Source: Nectonema munidae
Lineage: Eukaryota; Nematomorpha; Nectonematoida; Nectonematidae
Direction: 5' to 3'
Assembly (NCBI GenBank): GCA_030549495.1
Contig: JAUIRK010001060.1
Span: 403,501 to 467,500, forward strand
DNA: 64,000 nucleotides
Under the pieces are notes generated by a model. The model did no database searches. It was not told where the DNA came from and was given only the letters and a program-made list of their open reading frames with translations. Positions 50,177 through 61,245 of this stretch are shown piece after piece (the stretch's first letter is position 1; each line of letters opens with the position of its first letter). The position numbers and the translations under genes were made by a program.

Positions 50177-50488
50177 TTTCCAGAGATGGACCGAGAGGGG
50201 GGGGGGGGGGGGGGATAGGGGGGATGCATACCCCCCCCCCCACCAGCAATATATTCAAGAAAAATTAAGGTTGGAGTCCACCCTAAAATAGAAATCAAAA
50301 TTGATGAAGTCATTGATCGATTTTTAAAGCAAAAAGAAAGAAGAAAAGACTTTGTAATATCATTTTAATCATTTATTTTACATACGTTTTCAAATTTCTT
50401 CCCTAATAAAATGTGTAAAATATTTTGATAATATTAGTATCCCCCCCCCCCCCCCCCCCCCCCTCTACACAAAAGATTTCTGGATCCC
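50177..50488. mobile_element. Candidate short non-autonomous element bounded by poly-G and poly-C
   Basis: The left end reads TTTCCAGAGATGGACCGAGAG, then G18 (50,197-50,214), ATA and G6. This is followed by ATGCATA and C11 (50,231-50,241), so G6/C11 form a hairpin around ATGCAT. The right end has C23 (50,441-50,463) and then CTCTACACAAAAG and ATTTCTGGATCCC. In reverse this begins GGGATCCAGAAATC and leads to GAG plus poly-G, similar to the left end. Imperfect inverted termini of about 25-30 bp enclosing about 310 bp suggest a MITE-like element. No target duplication was identified. Confidence 0.35.
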
Positions 50489-52540
50489 CCACTGTGTTTC
50501 AATAACTTGCAAATTCTTTTCTTATGGTTTATTTTTATTCTTTGCACTTCTGTTTAATTTTTTAGAGGAGAATAGGAGGGGGGAACTCATATGTTTCACT
50601 CGGCACACTGAGATCCAAAGATGGTAGTAATCGTCAATATGAGTAAAATGAAACTTCTAATGACTAAAAGCCAATTCACTAGTTTATTTACTAATGTTTA
50701 CAAACTTTTGAAGAAAAAAATTTTTTTTTGTTTTTTAGATTTTGTTCATTTTTATTCCCAATATTTTAAACTGATATTTTAAAACGCTTTCACTAAAACA
50801 TGCTTTCATGAGTTTTAACGCCATCTATCTTTTTAGAAAAAGGCATTTAGGGGTGGGTGAAGCGTTTTAAAGTTGTTCTCGTCATTACCTGTATGCAAAG
50901 TTCCAATCATCTCTAAAGAAAACTTCATAGTATTTATCTTGATTAATAATTAATAATTCATTCGATCAAAAACTATATATTCCTAAAAATTAGCTTTAAT
51001 CAAAATTAATCTTTTGCCTCAATCAAAAATACCTGTTTCCTCATATAAGCTATAGGGATTTCCCTAGGTCAACTTTTAGGCTTATAAAGTATAAATAGCA
51101 AATTTAAAACCTTTCAGATTGATATTCATTCATTTAGACGCTTTGTAATTGTGATACATTTTTTATTGGAAGTGTACTTTTTTTATTCATTAATCTCAAA
51201 ATTTTTCTTGCTCAAATTTTTGAACCAAGAAAAAAAATTATTGATTTTCCGAAAATTGGAAAACTAATAATTTTTGCCGTAAATTCTATCGAAATCCGGA
51301 GAAAGGGAATAATGCAAAAATTAAGAAATCAGAAACTTGCGCCACCTGCTCTGTGCATCCCCTCTTATACATATAGAAAAGTTTGACCATAATTTACAGG
51401 TGCGTAATTGTTTACGGGAAGTATACACTAGATCCCAGCGTGGGACGAATATACTCTGGGTCTGTCCAGAGACGAGCATCGGAACATTAAATCAGTGATT
51501 AGAGTGCAGGCGCTAAGTTTGACCCCCTGAAACTTCCACTGGCCCCCTTGGATTTGATTGAAATAAACTAAAATTTTGTATTTATTTCCAAAAATTTATA
51601 TACAATATGGCGAAACAAATTATTCACAACTTCCAAATACGATTGAAGAACGACTCAAACAAAAAATCACAAGAATAGGGATAAATAATATTATGCATAA
51701 CATAACATACCAGCGTTTGCTTCAACATGTATTTTTAAATGTTAATTTTTTTTTGGTCTGACAAGAACCTAATTGGTTAGCTCCACCTTCTTTTTATATT
51801 TCAGATTATTTTTAGAATTCTTTTTTCTAAATAAATAAAAAAAAATAAAAAAAATAAATGAATCAGAAATATAGATTAGTATAGCTGGCATGTGCTGGGA
51901 AGGAGTTTTCTTGACACCAACATAATCATTTGTAAGTAGAAAGTATGTAATGAACTGCGTAGGATCGAATATATTTTAGGAGATTCTTCATCATAAGCGC
52001 ATATAACCAATGAGTTCATGACATTTAGTAATGAAGACATTTGATACACAAGTCATTCCGTACAGTAGTTGCTCATTTCGTAGCCAAAAGTTTAAAATAA
52101 AATATGCACGCAGCATTGAAAACAAAGTGCGAAATGTCTCGTGTCTCAAACAACACGTAATCGTTAGATGTAGCTGAAAATATGGAGACTAATATCTCTA
52201 GAAAAACACCTCTTACATATGTGATGTATTGCTTATATAAAAAAGGCCAGTGGTATATGATTTCTTGCCAATATACTTGATAGTCTAGATTCCGAGTTCT
52301 TAAACAGGTTTATAGACTATGATATAAAATTTTAGGATTCAAAGATAATACCGACTTTCTTAACGCTGAAGAATAAGAACCTCGATTTTACTTCTTAAAG
52401 TCGATAACTTTGGAGTACAAAAAAAGTTAAAAACTTAAAGCGGAGGGCAGCGTATTTGGCCAAGTTATAGAAAAGTTTTTCCCAAAATTATTTAAATACA
52501 AAATGGAATGAGTTAAATTCAGAAATAAAAAGTGATTTAA
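50489..52540. other. AT-rich intergenic DNA
   Basis: No gene recognised. A 61-codon frame at 51,576-51,761 (+) is unremarkable. 51.42-51.56 kb is less AT-rich and ends in a CCCC-containing stretch that could be more transposon debris. Confidence 0.45.
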
Positions 52541-52719
52541 TCTCAAAAATAAGGAGTTTTCTCTGAAGATTTGCTGGGCATGCATTTTAAAACAAATTTT
52601 CACAATAGCTCTGACAAAAGGATATTCGCATTCTGTAGTTGAAGACACTTTTTCTTCCCTTATAAACGACTTGATTCTTATCAGCGAAGAAGAAGGACAA
52701 CGTTCTTGATTAAAATCAA

Positions 52720-52876
52720 GAGTTCTTGGGCTTGGTTAGGTACTGGGTTTCGATAACTCAAGGTCTTGGGTTCGATCCCGCATCAAGCCTACTTTCTCAT
52801 AGTTCGATGCAAGCGGCACAATTGTGCCTTCTCGATGAAACACCCCACGGTACCTTTACCTTTACCTTTTATTGAG
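52720..52876 (+). mobile_element. tRNA-derived SINE
   Basis: A pol III box B, GGTTCGATCCC, is at 52,769-52,779. A box A-like TTGGTTAGGTACTGG lies about 37 bp upstream (52,732-52,746). A non-tRNA body follows, and the 3' tail is TACCTTTACCTTTACCTTTT (near 52,851-52,870), a short tandem of ACCTTT. Head, body and simple-repeat tail are the arrangement of a tRNA-derived SINE. It would not fold into a complete tRNA cloverleaf, so a functional tRNA gene is unlikely. Confidence 0.7.
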
Positions 52877-52879
52877 AAT

Positions 52880-55486
52880 CTTAGCTGACTTTACTACACT
52901 TTGTAAATAAATTAATGAAAATAAAAAGTGGTTGCAGTAACTACTTTAAATGGTTACTGTAACTATGCATAATATTATTATTATTATTCTTCGTAATTGT
53001 AATTAAAATACCATTAAATAAACACTAAAATTACTATTTTTGTTGTAAATTCACTTTCAGTGAGTTCTTTATATCATCAACATATTATGCATATATTCGT
53101 ATTGCTGACATAACAGAACAATATTGTAAATATTTGTTTATTCAAAAAAAATGAGTTAAATATCTCAATTCACATATATTAATAGTAATATTACTATAAA
53201 AATTGTAAAATTAAAACTTTTTATTTTCAGTGTTATAGTATTTAATTTTCGTTATAGAATAAATTTTTTTTTAATATATAGTATGCTTTAACTGCAAAAC
53301 AATCGCATCTACAAGTATGTAATTGAATTCGTGAGATTGACAAACATGTACTGTCTAATTTTAGTTGTAAAAATAATATAAATCAATTTGATGTATTGAA
53401 CACATGCAATAATAACTTTACTGAATGTGTGATCTTGAAATCTTTGTATATAAAATATTTAAATGCCAATTTGCGTATTCAAAAACATATGTTATATAAT
53501 ATTTTAAAAGTTTTCAATTTATTAATTCATTATATAATATTTATCCTATATATGATTTAAATCTAAATTTATTTATGTTCTTTACAGAACGTTTATGAGT
53601 AAAGATGAAAGAATGCTTCTCATAAAAGTCTTCTTTAATTTTGTCTTGCAAATTCAAATATATATAATAATATTTCCTATGAGAATTTAACTTTATGCAT
53701 ATTTATAGTCAATTTATATTCCTATTTTCAGAATGTTATGCGTACGAATGCTATGATATGGAACACAGGTGGCATCTGTCATTGACATAAATTTTAATAT
53801 GCTTGTGTACTTTTTAAAAATAAAAAATAAAAAATAATAGTTTAGAAGTATTCAGTCAGACTGAGTATTATGTATTTAAATAAAATTAGGATATAAAAAT
53901 GAAGCAGGCATGTATTGATTTTCCTTGAAATAAAAAAGAATGGCATAATTGTGTTATTCATAAAAATAATGAATTTAATAAAACATTTTTCGTTATTTTT
54001 TACATCAAATTTGTTGAATGAAAGAGACAAGCGTGAAAAAGTATAGAAAGTAAAAAATACTTTTTGACTTCCTGCATAACCGAGTGTGGTCAAGACCTGT
54101 ATGAAGCTTGATTGGGTGTAGAATTATTCTGCTTCCTCTACTATACAGCATACACTAATCCAGTAAACATGATCCATAGTATACATGCTAAATATCAAGC
54201 ACTAAAGCTTGATCTAACTCAAATCATATGTTTTTGATAATTCTCCTTCAAAAATGCAATGAAGAAGCAAAATTATGAATGTTTCTGTTCGCATTAAGTC
54301 AAGTATAAAGCTCTTTTTTCCTTTGCGTTAAAATGATTTCGTTTTTTTTGAAAACGGATTTGATAGGTATTGAAATAAACAATAAGTCGTGTACAATTTT
54401 CGTCTTTTAACGTCAATAATATTTTGGGAGAAAGTCTAACAAGTTTCAGGTCATTATGTGGTGCTTTCTTCAACGAAATGAAATAAGCTTATAAAAGCTT
54501 AAGACAAAGACGATTTTCCAATAAGCTAAATCACTTTTGAATGACAGCATTCATCAGTATAAATTTTTACTGATGCACTTTATAACACATCTTTCTATAA
54601 AATTTCACTTCATCTCTCTTTTTCCTACACACAAATTGAATGAATTCTTCTTCATGAAACTTCTACACGAATTTTTTGTGCACCTACTTTGATGCTTTTC
54701 TCACGCAGTCTTGATTTATCAACCAAGTTGTGTTAACCAGTGTCTACCAAATTGCGTGTGCCGTGAAAAAACTTCAGCCTACAGAAAAAATATTTAAGCT
54801 TAAGGATTTCTTTCAGAGATCACGGAATCATATATTGAGTGTAATCGCCTTTATCTGTTCTCTTTGATGATGTTGATTTTTGTATTTCCCCTATTCTTCG
54901 TGTTTATCTTGACTTTCTTCGTTAATATACTCTTAGATGTCATGAAGAATTTATCCATTTTTAAAAATAAAATTCAGTTAAATTACTTTATTCATTTTGT
55001 TGTGAGAATAAGTCAATTTTCATATATAAAATAATGTTTAAGTTAAAAATGTTTCTTCATTTGCATATACTATTTCCTTCTTTTTTTGTATAACATTTTT
55101 TGACCTTATTTTGACTAATAAAGTAACGGCCTCAAATTCTGTTATTTTCAAAGTGAAAATTCGAATTCTTGTATTGCAAAATTTGGATACAAGCTGAGAA
55201 AATTTATCAAACTTAAAAAAAAATGGGAACAAAATTAATTTCAAGTTATTTCAACGAGTTTATTCTCAAGATAAAAAAACGAAGTTTCAATCAAAGAACG
55301 GGTTATAAAAATATTTTAAAGTGGGAAAATCTTTGATATCATTTTGTGCGCGTTTATCTTTCTCTTTTTTCAAATACATATTTTTAAGTGAAATAATTCA
55401 GTGAAGTGTTTCGACAGTTCATATTGTTTGCGACTAAATTCATCAGTTTTTCTTAAAATAAAGTTTGAATTAAGAGATAAAAATGG
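52880..55486. other. AT-rich intergenic DNA
   Basis: About 2.6 kb with no recognised gene. It has a short (ATT)n stretch near 52,972-52,989. Minus-strand open frames of 68-83 codons (53,842-54,093 and 55,038-55,244) are hydrophobic, AT-driven and not supported. Confidence 0.5.
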
Positions 55487-55592
55487 CCAACCAATAACAA
55501 TTCATCGATAACAATTAACCAATAACAATTCACCGATGACAATTAACCAATAACAATTCACCGATAACAATTAACCAATGACAATTTAGCGA
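55487..55592. repeat. 28-bp tandem repeat, ~3.8 copies
   Basis: The unit AACCAATAACAATTCACCGA + TAACAATT repeats from about 55,489. Variants ATCGATAA, ACCGATGA and ACCGATAA appear in successive copies, and the last copy is degenerate (TTTAGCGAC). Each unit carries CCAAT and CGATAA. Confidence 0.9.
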
Positions 55593-56393
55593 CATAATCG
55601 AATACACATTTTACCGAAACTCTACAAGAGGCGAAGCAAAATTTTAATTAAAATGAAAAAAACAAATTTAAATTTATTTTCAATTCCAAAATGCTGTACA
55701 TTAATTCCAAGATGCATGGATAGGCAGGGATAGAGAAGAAATGGCCGTAGACCACTCAAGATACGAACTCATGATGTGGAATGTTTGTTAAGACATTTTG
55801 AACTGCGTACAGAAAGGCAAATAGGATAGAGCATCTTAAACGTAGGTATAATTAGGACACCAATGTAATATATGGAGATTTTTGCACTTTTGGACGAAAG
55901 AGCAAAATTTTAACGATGTAAAAATGGATCAATATTGTCAGGTAATAATTCATGTGCACCCCAGAGAAAGAAACATCTCTGTCCTTCTCAATACGGTTAA
56001 AAAAGATTTTTGATAAACAGGATTCTTATACGCGTTTTATTGATTATTATTTGAAAGCAGTAGTCTATAATCCTAGTCTTTTATTTTAATGGATGCGAAT
56101 TTGTACAATTTTTTTTAACTTTTCATTTATGTCAATAAAAATTACAAAACTATCTCTAACTTTTTTTTCATATAATAATAATAATAGAAGGTCGCAAAAT
56201 TGCTATCGATAAATAGTTGTCGGTGCATTGTTGAGGGTGAATTTGCCGGCTCCCATAAAAAAACATTATATAACAAATGTATGAACAAAAAATAAACATA
56301 AATAAACATATGAACAAAAAAGTTGAAAAATTGGGCATAGAGACTGTTTTAAAAGACTAAATCATGAACTTTTAGAAAATGTGCTCCCTGTTT
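55593..56393. other. AT-rich spacer
   Basis: No gene recognised. Includes a short (ATA)n run near 56,174-56,188. Confidence 0.45.
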
Positions 56394-56401
56394 CACTAAT
56401 G

Positions 56402-57235
56402 CAGTGGTTCTTAACCTTTAGGATCTGTTTACCCCTAAATATTATGAAAAAAATTGTATGACCCCTATACAATTCTTTTTGATTCAGCCGTTTAAAGTTA
56501 AAAACAAGAAAATTTACATGTTATATTTTATAATACAAACAATTGTTAAAAATTTATTTAAATTAATATAATCTAACAAATTCAGTATAATTTAATTCGA
56601 AGGCTGGTATTGTTTGTCAGACAAAAGTTTTTCAAAACATGGTGTAATGCTCGACAGACAGCATCTCGTGTCTGAATCAATTGCAAGTTTATTACGTGCT
56701 CTTGTTTTTAAAGACATCATCATTGCACAAAATCCAGTCTCTCAACGATAAGTTGAAGGTGACTGTATCTAAAAAATCATAGCACGTTTGGAAAGAATAG
56801 GATAAACGGTTTTTAATTTGGCCCAGAATGATGGAAGTGCTTGTTCGAAAAAAACGAGTTTTAATTGACTGTCTTCTCTTATTTGAAGAAACTCCACTTT
56901 GGCAGCAACATCAGAGTCATCAATGCTACTTTCGCTCACTGAAAAAGGTCTGCTGATCCAAATGTCATTAGAACGGCTATTTAACTTCAGAAAAGTTTTC
57001 AATTACTTGATTGCAAGCAACATGTATGAGATTTAAAACGATGTTTGATTTTAAGAGCAAAATTTAATTGATTGCATCATACAATCAGAATGAATACATC
57101 AAATAAAAATAGTTTTGCAACTGATGGAAGACGTTCATGAGGATACACTTTTTGATACCAAAAGTTTTTCATGACCCCTGCAAAAACTTCAAACGACCCC
57201 CAAATGGGTCACGACCCCAGGTTAAGAACCACTGG
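56402..57235 (-). mobile_element. hAT DNA transposon, internally deleted
   Basis: The left end at 56,402 is CAGTGGTTCTTAACCT. The right end (57,219-57,234) is its exact reverse complement, giving 16-bp terminal inverted repeats. The octamer CACTAATG is present immediately left (56,394-56,401) and right (57,236-57,243), a perfect 8-bp target-site duplication as hAT transposases make. One extra G separates the right terminus from the duplication. The interior keeps only the C-terminal part of a transposase on the minus strand. At about 0.83 kb it is much shorter than an autonomous hAT element, so most of the coding region has been deleted. The perfect duplication suggests a fairly recent insertion. 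Confidence 0.9.
56592..57002 (-). pseudogene. hAT transposase C-terminal remnant (ZBED5/SCAND3-like group)
   Basis: From 57,002 the minus frame reads through WISRPFS (residues 15-21) and FFEQALPSFWAKLKTVYPIL (about 51-70). This is the pattern seen at the end of ZBED5/ZMYM6/SCAND3-type hAT proteins (W-x-x-x-PF, then FW, then YP). After a stop, and with a frame change, the sequence continues as STYR*ETGFCAM and SLKTRARNKLAIDSDTR. These correspond to the conserved STYLCE-x-GFSAM and K-x-K-x-RN-x-L motifs of the dimerisation domain. The frame ends in TAA at 56,594-56,592. The DDE-type core is missing. The remnant lies wholly within the inverted repeats at 56,402 and 57,234, so it belongs to that element and is not functional. 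Confidence 0.82.
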
Positions 57236-57243
57236 CACTAATG

Positions 57244-57791
57244 GAAGAAGTTTCCATGGTCTTTTTTTGTGGTTTCTTAGTGGCTGAGGGAGGAGAGATG
57301 GAAATTGTAAAAAATCAAATTTTAGGTTTAATTTTTTGGCACCATACGTTTCGATCCAAGACACTTCGCCGTGGGACAACTCGTCGAACAGACATATCCT
57401 CGCTGACGATTCGTTGAATGGATGGCTATTTAAAAAGTGGCAGTACCTTTTTACTAATTTAGCAGGTAATTCACACTTTTAAACTGGTGAACTTTATCAA
57501 TCCATTAGTGGAATTTTGCACATGAGCGTTTAACAATTTCATTCGTATGTGTAAGCAGGGACGTTGATAAGGGCAAGTGGAGCTTTGACCACTCTAGGAT
57601 TTATTTTGCCCCCCCCCCCCTCTTTCTGAGAAACATATGAATGTATTATACCTTTTCTTATAGTCCCGGCCCCATTAAAATAAGTTCCACCCCTCCTTCC
57701 TGTGTTAGATTTTCCCACTCTTAACTTGGAATCTGGCGACTTGGGATGTAGTTTCTGCTACGCTATAAGTTTACTCTAATTACAATGTTGT
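57244..57791. other. Intergenic DNA with C-rich transposon-like debris
   Basis: It contains CAGGGACGTTGATAAGGGCA at about 57,557, and C12 at 57,609-57,620 followed by CTTTCTGAG. A GGGACGT start and a poly-C stretch recall the poly-G/poly-C element at 50.2 kb, but I cannot set boundaries. No gene recognised. Confidence 0.35.
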
Positions 57792-57818
57792 ATAAGATAA
57801 GATAAGATAAGATAAGAT
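57792..57818. repeat. (GATAA)5 microsatellite
   Basis: Five head-to-tail GATAA units followed by GATTTATTTTG. On the minus strand this reads AATAAATC then (TTATC)n, i.e. a poly(A)-type signal followed by a short tandem tail. That would fit the 3' terminus of a minus-strand non-LTR retrotransposon, but no coding part is seen next to it. Confidence 0.8.
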
Positions 57819-58690
57819 TTATTTTGAAAATGAAAAGAAAAAGTTAAAATAAAATAGGGAAACTGAGACATATATAGCGAATATATATTGTGGAAAACAA
57901 AATTACATTAATAAATAATAATCTATGTATTTAACAGTTATTTTGGAATACGATATGAAAGCAAATGAGAAAATAAGCAAATGTGGAATAAAAAATATGT
58001 GTAAATCCAAAGGTTTATAGAAACCGCTGAAGGAGGTATAAAAAGATCGTTCCTCTTTCAATGAAGGCAGTGCTTATCCTCAAACAAAATTGTTTAGCCA
58101 TTTTATGTATTGCCTGCATCAACGAAATCTCTGCGTGCGAAAGGCTGTGTGTGCAAATTGGAAAATGGAAGGCGAACGTTTTTAAATTTTCAAACAAGTT
58201 TAAATTTTAGCGCGAAATAAAATGCAATAAAATGAAATTCCTTTCCTAATACATAGAAAAGCTATTGATATTTTTTTCCTATGTTATATATATATATTAT
58301 AGGATAATACTTCTAACGGTGAGCTCATTTCTTTCAGTGCAGTGTCCAACTAGACTAAGGGTAAGAGGATCCGCGACTATTCGCTTTAAAAAGTCGCCAG
58401 AGTTTTCAAGTAAAATATGCTTATTATGTCACAACTTTTCCATTTTAGGTCCTCCTCATGAAGCTACAACATTTAGTCACTGTTAATTAGCCCTCCAAAA
58501 ATTAGAATATGTAGCACTTTGCGTACCCAAGTAAGGAATGACTGCAAGTTGCTCATTGCTCATAAAACTTTGGCATCCCTAAAATACTTAAAGGTCATTT
58601 GTGTTGTTTCCGTGGTCATACTTTGACCTGAGCGAACTTCATCGCGTCTTCAAGTGCAAGGACAAAACTTCTTTGCCCCACATGATTCTT
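57819..58690. other. AT-rich spacer
   Basis: No gene recognised. Small open frames at 58,015-58,197 (minus) and 58,265-58,486 (+) have no known motif. Confidence 0.45.
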
Positions 58691-58850
58691 ACTGCTAAAT
58701 GGACTCCGTTAAGCAAATTCAACAGATGGTTTATTGGTAGAAATCTAAAGCGTTTTACGATCCAGGGATCATGGGTTCGATTCCTAATCGTTACAGTCAT
58801 CATTACGACCCTTTACATGATATTTTTTGGATCAAGGTAAAAGTATAAAC
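58691..58850 (+). mobile_element. tRNA-derived SINE (degenerate)
   Basis: Box A-like TGGTTTATTGGTAG is at 58,727-58,740, and box B GGTTCGATTCC is at 58,774-58,784, about 35 bp after it. Spacing and sequence fit an internal pol III promoter of a tRNA-derived SINE. The arms around them do not make a good tRNA. The body (CATTACGACCCTTTACATG) is unlike the SINE at 52.7 kb, so it may be another family. Ends are uncertain. Confidence 0.55.
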
Positions 58851-59847
58851 AGCTAAATCAAGAGTGTCAAAAACACAGCCCTCAAGAGCTACAATGGAAG
58901 CGAAGAAAATATTCAATGAGTTAAAACTTCAGATTCCCATTTTTACATCTCCTTTTAGAGTTGATGCATCAGAATTAGGATTAGATTTTAAGCTGGAAAT
59001 CAAAGAAATATATACATGCGTTTGTGATCAAAAAAAAATTTTCACAACCAAATTAATCAATTTTGATCAATTACCTTGTTTCTAAACATCTCAAAAGAAG
59101 TTGGTTGCTTTCAAAAGTTCCACGTGTACTTGAAGCGATTTATTTTCAGTGTCAAAGTACGGAACATGACAAAGAAATGCTGATATCGATGAAACTTTGA
59201 GTGTTTCTTCTGTTACAAATAAAAGTACTGACTTTGATGAAAATGTTAAGGAGGTGAGAGGTCAAGTTTCTGAAAAATGGGAAAAGAAAAATTAAGAAGG
59301 AGAACTTGTTCCAAGCGTTTTTGAATTATTGTTGATTTTAATCATGCCACTCTGCGTCTTTTGAACGCTTTGTTACAAATCTACATTAGGGATGTAACTT
59401 TTTGAATTTTTTTATCAAATCAAAATGCCTGCTGTTTTATTCGATGAAACTTTTCATTTGAATTTAAAAAATATAGTTTTTGTTGCTTATTGCAAAAAAA
59501 AATGTCTGCGTGCATCGCTTTTTAGAAAAATATACGACTTGAAAATTCTCCTTCTTGCACAAAATTTTCACCAATTTCGAAAGAGTATGAAAACCTCTCC
59601 AATAATTTAAATTTTTACATTTTTTTTATTTTTTGCTTATTTGAATTTTTTTTTTTATTTTTGCCTATTTCATTGCAGACACTTCAACTCAGTTCGGCTT
59701 TATTTTTAAAAATGAGTCAAAAAGAAGATGTTCAAATCAAAAACTTACAAAAGATAATGTGTGTGAAGAGAAGACAAAGTTAACCATTAGTCACAAGCAG
59801 TTTGACACTTTTATGCAAAGTGCCAACAAGAAATCAAATAGTTTGAC
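58851..59847. other. AT-rich spacer, unrecognised open frames
   Basis: Frames at 58,864-59,085 and 59,425-59,610 (+) are not recognised. The latter part (from about 59,700) may contain decayed N-terminal coding of the relic that follows. Confidence 0.4.
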
Positions 59848-60605
59848 GTTATCTTGCATTATATGAATTTGAAAAGAACAGCCAAGTAAGAATAAAGAGA
59901 ATTGCAGAAGAGTTCAGACATTTATGGAAATTTCTAAACTTTCCTATCGTGCCACGTCAGCAAATCCTTTCCAAAATCAAGCATCTTGTTGATCTTTATG
60001 AAAAGTATAGAAAAAGGAAATCTGAGAGTGTTGAAAAGCCGCTGGTAAATCCTTTTTGATATTACTAAAGCTGATGGAATTTGGTTGTCTTCTGAAGATA
60101 AGGAACTACAACACTCAAATCAAAACATTCGGTCGAGTTGGATATAGTAGTGGAAAAGATGCTGGTATACTTTCAATCCATCCTTCTAAAAGAAAATTCG
60201 TTCAAAGTAGACCTAGTACTTCTGGCATTACCCAAATCACTCCAAGTTTTGAATTAGTTGAAGAAGATGATGATTTCTTTAATTTCAACAACGGAGAAAG
60301 CGATAATGATTTTGAATCGGCGGAAAAAAACTCAAAAAAATCATTCAACTTCATCTGCTGCAAAACTTGTTAGTGAACAGACATTATCGACAAATAAAAC
60401 AGCTTCTGTTTGTCAGTCACTTTCAGAAGATGGTATAGAACTTCCATCACGCACACAGGTTGGTCTTTGGAAACACATCATTAAGGAAGCAGAACAAAAA
60501 AGGATTAAAATCAAATCAATTTTACAAAAAGAATTTTTCTGTCTTTATTTTGATGGGAAAATGATTTTAAAGAAAGTGTATCAAGTTGGGAATTCTTTGT
60601 TGTAA
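59848..60605 (+). pseudogene. Frameshifted relic of a multicopy invertebrate protein family
   Basis: Three consecutive frames on + fit one ancestral protein. Piece 1 ends at a TGA near 60,057 and includes IAEEFRHLWKFLNFPIVPRQ, QILSKIKHLVDLYEKY and KPLVNPF. Piece 2 restarts in another frame as FDITKADGIWLSSEDKEL and then, after a further shift, FGRVGYSSGKDAG, followed by a Ser/Asp/Glu-rich linker. Piece 3, from about 60,330, has SEDGIELPSRTQVGLWKHII and FFCLYFDGKM, ending at 60,605. The order (helical segment with W and I-P, FDI, then LPxRxQxGxW and a hydrophobic-FDGK motif) resembles uncharacterised, often multicopy proteins of arthropods and cnidarians that I remember as possibly transposon-related. 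I cannot name the family. At least two frame changes mark it as dead, unless introns or sequencing errors explain them. Confidence 0.45.
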
Positions 60606-61245
60606 AAGTGGTTCTTCTAAAATCTATGCTGATGACATAACAGTGTGATCTTCTAAAGTTATCTTGAAGTAATCCTTTTTAGAAGAAAGTTGATCAAAAA
60701 TTGCTTTCTTATTAATGCGTTGTCTATAAACTCCAAAAAATCTATCTACATATGCCTTTTTCGTATAGCCTTGATAAATCTGTGTCTGATGTTGCTTTAA
60801 CTAAAATTGGCTTTCAAAGAGTTTTAAAATTTAATTTCTTGCGTTTAATGATTAATAACAATCTCACTTCGTCCGATCATATCTCACATTGCCCATAAAA
60901 ACAATGATTACACTTTACAAAAGCCTTTTTCTGCCTCACATCAGGTACAGTATCTTTAGTTGGGGCCACACAAAGAACACAAGTCTATTTTTTGTTCAAA
61001 AAAAGATTTTGAGAGTTATCTTCAACTTCAACCCCACCTCCCACACAAATAATCTCTTTCTTAATGACTCCATCTTGAAACTCAAGGATTTATACAATTT
61101 CAATGTCGCTCTTTCACTATACAAATACGTATACTTGTATATATTGTATTCTCTTATTAGGTATCTTGCTTATTCAACAATTCCGAAGAACTCTTCCTTT
61201 CCGACCCCATACCTTTTAAACAGTTTCAAAAGTGGTTGGTAGCTA
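60606..61245 (+). pseudogene. 5'-truncated non-LTR reverse transcriptase relic
   Basis: SKIYADDITV at 60,616-60,645 carries the YADD catalytic motif of reverse transcriptases (60,625-60,636). In a second frame, FLRLMINNNLTSSDHISHC (about 60,836-60,892) matches the FLGVxIDxxLTWxxHI element that follows the catalytic site in CR1/Jockey-type retrotransposons. A third frame (60,889-61,242) continues with LYKSLFLPHIRYSIFSWG, VQKKILRVIF and then LKLKDLYNFNVALSLYKYV, the usual thumb/connection region. Fingers, palm N-terminus and endonuclease are absent. Stops and frame changes make it inactive. It starts just where the preceding coding relic ends, as expected for a 5'-truncated insertion. Confidence 0.82.

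Noticed and set aside
52600-52692. Another hAT C-terminal relic (YSHSVVEDTFSSLINDL on +)
   Set aside because: It has some likeness to the E-x-x-FS-x-L motif, but the match is short, lacks the following basic and Leu-rich part, and stops at once. Too weak to annotate.
55700-55790. Reverse-strand SINE (GAGTTCGTATC as box B)
   Set aside because: The box B match is poor and no box A at the proper distance was found.
58727-58784. Functional tRNA gene
   Set aside because: Box A and B are present, but acceptor and anticodon arms do not pair convincingly. A SINE fits better.
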